A stretch of 64,000 nt of DNA from Allolobophora icterica (taxonomy: Eukaryota; Annelida; Clitellata; Crassiclitellata; Lumbricidae). A program made the translations under genes and the position numbers. Of the stretch, positions 61,303 to 64,000 are shown piece by piece (the stretch's first letter is position 1; every line of letters begins with the position of its first letter). The notes beneath the pieces are model-generated. The model worked only from the letters and a program-made list of their open reading frames with translations. It ran no database searches and was not told the origin of the DNA. The stretch covers positions 35,078,179 to 35,142,178 of the forward strand of contig OY744614.1 of assembly GCA_963556255.1 (NCBI GenBank), in the 5' to 3' direction.

Positions 61303-62075
61303 AAGCTCCAAAAAGTCCGATAAAGCTTGCTCACCGACCACCACTGTAGTTTTATGTACATGTATGACCGCTACACCATGAATTACATACACGTTGCTTT
61401 TTCAAATAAACAATTATATATTGCAATTCATAAAATATGATTAAACTAAGCTCGAGTTTACTATACTGTTGAAATACCATCTGTCTTCCATGGTTTGCTG
61501 GCTTCATTATGCTGTACAATGTACATCCTACTCATTCCTACAGTGCCTCATTGCCTAATGCCTAACTAGACATCAATACGTGATCTATGGACTGGCAAAC
61601 TTAACGGATCATAACTGCGTCTGATTTGTGAATTAGGCCTATAGTTTGGCATGCTATCTTTCGGTTGTTTGTTTCTGTCATACAAACTATAGTAGTTCTC
61701 GTTTAAATGGACTCAAACGATATTTTCAGCCCATCAGAAGAGTGAAATGTATTAAGAGCCAAAAGTATGAAGAGCCAAACGCTACAATTGACATCAGGAG
61801 GAAGTTTTCGCTAGGGAAGTTTTCGCTACAGTACTTCGGGTTAAATGTTTTCAGCCCATCAGTAGATCTGGTCATTGAAATTAAACACGGAGTGAGGATG
61901 AAATATCATGTTTCGATATTTATCCAGAACCAGATGCCGGCACTTGTAACAAATGTGGCATATATTCATATGACAATTTACACTTACTGGAGAACTAGTT
62001 GATGCTTCTGCAGAAGACTTTGGAGCAAACACCTTCTTGGCGATTTCCTCATCGTTGAGGTTGTCGGGCTGGAGG
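54711..62075 (-). CDS. AAA+ ATPase gene (3' six exons; 5' part outside window)
   Basis: Six exons with consistent phases give about 288 C-terminal residues forming one AAA module. In order: a linker, N-helix DRQQIKKDILEMITLPI, Walker A GLPGTGKS, Walker B VVFVDEVD, sensor 1 ATNRID, arginine finger DRALLRPGRFE, and a C-terminal helical lid with FSPADLSAVCRKAM (the GADL-type motif of this family). The protein ends ALAGTTASCYL at a stop at 54711. The layout GMKPEKGVLLFG before Walker A resembles the second ATPase domain of Cdc48/AFG2/PEX-type two-domain proteins. The pore-loop region (SGPDILNGNPINN) lacks the aromatic residue and the GES/GEA core normally used to pull substrate. I cannot assign a named orthologue. 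Confidence 0.88.
55044..55953. mobile_element. Transposon with TCTTGG-repeat ends, copy 2
   Basis: 910 bp, same architecture as copy 1. Ends CTGTCTTGTTGTC and complement CAGACTTGTTGTCC; exact 8-bp duplication CCAATCAG (55036-55043, 55954-55961). Left array 55056-55214 and right array 55772-55945, both reading CAAGAC on the plus strand. It lies between AAA+ exons e and f. Confidence 0.88.
56067..56151 (-). CDS. AAA+ ATPase exon e: start of helical lid
   Basis: 85 bp. Acceptor TGATTGAAG, donor GTAAAC, phase 0 to phase 1. It encodes ERTELLELLTSKGDVTQVSL and then KDAAAKAK, the helix pair that follows the arginine finger in AAA proteins. Confidence 0.9.
56533..56757 (-). CDS. AAA+ ATPase exon d: Walker B, sensor 1, arginine finger
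   Basis: 225 bp, phase 0 to phase 0. Acceptor ending GTAG, donor GTAATT. It encodes SVVFVDEVDDLFANRS (Walker B with intact catalytic Glu), a shortened insert, LELMDGV, FFIAATNRIDVVDRALLRPG and RFE. This is the catalytic heart of the module. Confidence 0.95.
57905..58590. repeat. (AAT)n/(GAT)n arrays
   Basis: Two AAT-rich arrays (57905-58088 and 58388-58590) flank about 300 bp of unique sequence in the AAA+ intron between exons c and d. A 261-codon open frame over the first is caused by the repeat. Confidence 0.97.
58795..58900 (-). mobile_element. tRNA-like SINE head, family 3
   Basis: Minus strand: GATAGATGAATGGTAACACT, then CATGGCCAGGAGAGCAATAG and B-box-like ACGGTTCGACACTCG. The core CTGGCCATGAGTG is shared with 45175-45250. 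In an AAA+ gene intron. Confidence 0.55.
58955..59097 (-). CDS. AAA+ ATPase exon c: Walker A completion and pore-loop region
   Basis: 143 bp. Acceptor ACTGTTGTAG, donor GTAAAT. It completes the P-loop (G)TGKS and continues KLVTSLFDDCTNKVGVKITC. It then encodes SGPDILNGNPINNLKKLFAR, where the substrate-contacting pore loop would be. Confidence 0.92.
59160..59262. repeat. Clustered GCGCGC motifs
   Basis: Five spaced copies of ACAAAAGCGCGC or ACAAATGCGCGC (one GCGTGC variant) in about 100 bp of AT-rich intron. The CpG-rich palindromic core is strikingly out of character with its surroundings. Possible subterminal repeats of an unidentified transposon. Confidence 0.6.
59727..60278 (-). pseudogene. 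Frame-broken ORF remnant, family unknown
   Basis: Consecutive minus-strand frames look protein-like: NLLLGTDANVCDVAHEFMGK, further down KIVYLGFIRLWAELKCMEDH and VQWKYLLNTSALQSF. Each is interrupted, requiring frame changes. It lies in the AAA+ gene intron between exons b and c, between two hAT-like terminal fragments. It is most likely a transposon-encoded protein, but I do not recognise the family. Confidence 0.4.
60400..60494. mobile_element. hAT-like terminus (partial element)
   Basis: On the minus strand: TAGAGCTGTACCGAATATTC, then GTATTCGAATCGACCCCGAA, a terminus style common in hAT elements. A partial counterpart, ATTCGGCCGAATACGAATAC, lies at 59346-59366. No target duplication identified. 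Confidence 0.45.
60601..60739 (-). CDS. AAA+ ATPase exon b: entry helix and first half of Walker A
   Basis: 139 bp. Acceptor ATACATAG, donor GTAAGT (phase 1). It encodes DMPMTEDRQQIKKDILEM, then GMKPEKGVLLFGLPG. The intron interrupts the P-loop after the first base of the second glycine codon. Confidence 0.92.
61078..61300. repeat. (AGAC)n-(GGGA)n-(GA)n purine array
   Basis: Compound purine-rich array in the AAA+ intron between exons a and b. Confidence 0.97.
61988..62075 (-). CDS. AAA+ ATPase exon a: N-terminal linker of AAA module
   Basis: 88 bp. Acceptor TTGATTTCAG, donor GTAAGT, entered in phase 2 and left in phase 0. It encodes LNDEEIAKKVFAP and then a Ser/Thr-rich spacer. It is the first visible exon; a LINE insertion starts about 65 bp upstream in the preceding intron. 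Confidence 0.8.
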
Positions 62076-62587
62076 CTGAAATCAAACATATACCAAGTTT
62101 GCATATGTATATATATATTGCTTCCCTATAAATTTAGTTTAACAATAATCTCAAATAATTCTTTATTGAAACCATATATAATAATGTACAACAATAGTGA
62201 TGTGCTAAAGAAACCATATATAATAATGTATACAACAATAGTAATGTGCTAAAGAAGATGTTTGTATCGAATGGTCCCAAAGGTAGGCCCTGAAGGGAAA
62301 AAAATCCCGTTGGCAGGGACACCTACACTGTACTTACTACGTTTAGTTAAATAGATGGTAGTGGTCCGCTTGAATGACAGTAATTAATATCAAATTTTAT
62401 GCGTTGTGTATATAGTTGTAGACTTAAACAGAGTTCTGACATATCGGCAAAGGAGGAGGGAGTGGCAACGAGAAGAAGGATGAGCAGGGCAGGATAGCCC
62501 TACCCCAGGAGTAGAGCAATATGCAGACAGTAAACAGACTATTAGAACGTAAAGTAGTATTATCAATGAAGAAGACTTAACTAATAT

Positions 62588-63069
62588 TAGGGAGTAACCG
62601 GTTATTGGCTCGGAAACCGATAAGCACCGATAACTACTTCAAATCCCATTATCGGAAAATCCGATAATTCAATCACCAATAAAAAGTTCGAAAAATCGTA
62701 ATTTTTAAGGGGGTGCGCTTCCTGAGAAAGCTAATGAAAGGGGTGCGCTTCCTTGAAATGTGCTTAAAATTAATCTAAAATTCTAAATTGATACATTTTC
62801 AGAAATAAGTTTGCTGATGTAGTTTTTCATGGACTGAAATTTTCTGCAACTTCAGCAAGGCTATCGCAAAATACATAATGAAATGCCACAAAATTTTAAT
62901 ATATCTGTATATAATATATATTTTAACATAACCATCATATTGTGATAACTTCACTCACAAGCTCAACAAATATTTGCGATTATCGGTATAGGTATCGGAA
63001 TCACCAATAAAATGTGCTAAATTATCGGTATCGGTTATCGGAAGAAAAGTGCTTATCGGTTACTCCCTA
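62588..63069. mobile_element. hAT-type MITE, family with TAGGGAGTAACCG ends
   Basis: 482 bp bounded by inverted repeats TAGGGAGTAACCG and an exact 8-bp duplication ACTAATAT (62580-62587, 63070-63077). Subterminal runs of TTATCGG/CCGATAA are typical of this hAT MITE type. It is inserted in the 3' region of the LINE that fills the right end of the window. Confidence 0.92.
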
Positions 63070-63206
63070 ACTAATATTAACTAAGCATGAATAGTAAAAT
63101 AACAGTCAAGTATTAGCAGTGTCAATAAGGTACTGACGTAACTTCCTTTTAAATCCCTATAGGGTCCCCGTCTGCTGGAGTGAGGGAGGGAGCGCATTCC
63201 AAACTA

Positions 63207-63603
63207 CACTGTGAACGGAAAAAAACCAGATCTCTACAATAAATAGGGAAATAAGCACCAAATATTGAAAATGTTATTGAGCCTAAAACTATTTTATTCC
63301 AAACTATAATCTCAGATAATAATGCGCTAAAGCAGTTAAATATTGACGTGCCGTGACGTCATTTGTAATAAAACATCTGATCGAGCTGTAATCGATTCAG
63401 CAATTAGTCAGTGGCGAGCGCGTCTTTGTGCGTGTGTTGAGGCCAAAGGAGGACATTTTGAACACGCATTATAACTAAAAAATAATAGTTATATGATTCA
63501 TATCCTTTAAACTGAAGTTCCACCGCGTTTTATTAAAATATACAAATTATTACAAAAATTATCGTAGTAATAAGAGAGGTCTGGTTTTTTTCCGTTCACA
63601 GTG
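63207..63603 (+). mobile_element. Mariner/IS630-type MITE with transposase C-terminal remnant
   Basis: 397 bp with near-perfect about 30-bp inverted repeats (CACTGTGAACGGAAAAAAAC at each end), flanked by TA at 63205 and 63604. A 31-codon remnant at 63382-63474 (SQWRARLCACVEAKGGHFEH, then AL stop) matches the C terminus of mariner-superfamily transposases. It interrupts the reading frame of the LINE. Confidence 0.92.
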
Positions 63604-64000
63604 TAGAAGCCCTGTAATTGTAATGGAAAACCTACGAGAGTTTGAGTGAGCATATATAGTACGGTATTTATAAGAGTTCCTGGTGAAATGGTAGTCAATA
63701 TCAGAGCCAAGTTGGAACAGACTCATAAATTTTGATGGTAGAAGGTTACGTGTAAATTTGAACATGAAGACGCCCGTCTGAAGTAGCCTTATTTGGTCGA
63801 TTCTTAATAGTTTATGGCTAGAGAAGATGGGGCCTGTGTGACAACCCCCTGGGGCATTATAAATGAGTCGAACGGCTCTCTTTTGTAAGACAACAAGTTT
63901 CTGAATCCTAGATTTGTAGGTGGACGCCCATACAATATTGCAGTATGATAAGTATGGATAGACTAAAGAATAGTATAACTGGGTGCGTACTGAGGACGGG

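Larger units (their letters stand above)
62140..64000 (-). mobile_element. CR1-like LINE, 3' part, runs off right edge
   Basis: Minus-strand reverse-transcriptase C terminus from 64000 down to 63604 (LYYSLVYPYLSYCNIVWAST, LQKRAVRLIYNAPGG). It resumes left of the nested MITE at 63204 with VWNALPPSL and a degenerate GFKRKLRQYL segment ending at a stop. A 3' untranslated region follows to about 62140, ending in a two-copy tandem repeat of about 47 bp (62165-62260) and AATAAAG. One in-frame stop precedes GFKRKL, so it is decayed. It sits in the intron upstream of AAA+ exon a. Confidence 0.88.

Overview
The window is eukaryotic: short exons with GT/AG borders, introns of 0.1-5 kb, abundant microsatellites, tRNA-derived SINEs, CR1-like LINE fragments and many TIR transposons. 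The proteins point to an invertebrate metazoan. The main gene encodes a class IX myosin, and the dense hAT/mariner MITE load suggests a marine invertebrate (deuterostome or lophotrochozoan). I cannot name the species from sequence alone.

Region 1 (1-31.0 kb, minus strand): an unconventional myosin-IX gene (MYO9A/B type). I resolved 23 coding exons with mutually consistent splice phases, about 1,493 codons. In order they encode an N-terminal Ras-association (RA) domain, the motor with the class IX loop-2 insert, the converter, four IQ motifs and a Ser/Thr-rich tail. The tail runs off the left edge, so the C1 and RhoGAP domains expected of the family are not in the window. Introns carry hAT MITEs with exact 8-bp target-site duplications, a deleted mariner/Tc1 element, SINEs and a perfect 24-bp-arm hairpin.

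Region 2 (31-42.5 kb): no gene I can support; minisatellites, microsatellites and one long-TIR MITE. At 42.5-42.6 kb there is a possible first coding exon (31 codons, minus strand) of an unidentified gene.

Region 3 (42.7-54.7 kb): intergenic and repeat-rich, with a sharp local enrichment of the palindrome AGGCCT. Transposons are stacked here. A decayed hAT transposase is split by a 2.3-kb element with TCTTGG-repeat ends, and that element itself hosts three further TIR elements.

Region 4 (54.7-62.1 kb, minus strand): the 3' six coding exons of an AAA+ ATPase with intact Walker A, Walker B, sensor 1 and arginine-finger motifs, but an unusual pore-loop segment. Its 5' part lies beyond the right edge. 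The intron upstream of its first visible exon holds a LINE (62.14-64.0 kb) interrupted by an hAT MITE and a mariner-type MITE. The two protein genes share a strand but show no sign of functional linkage.
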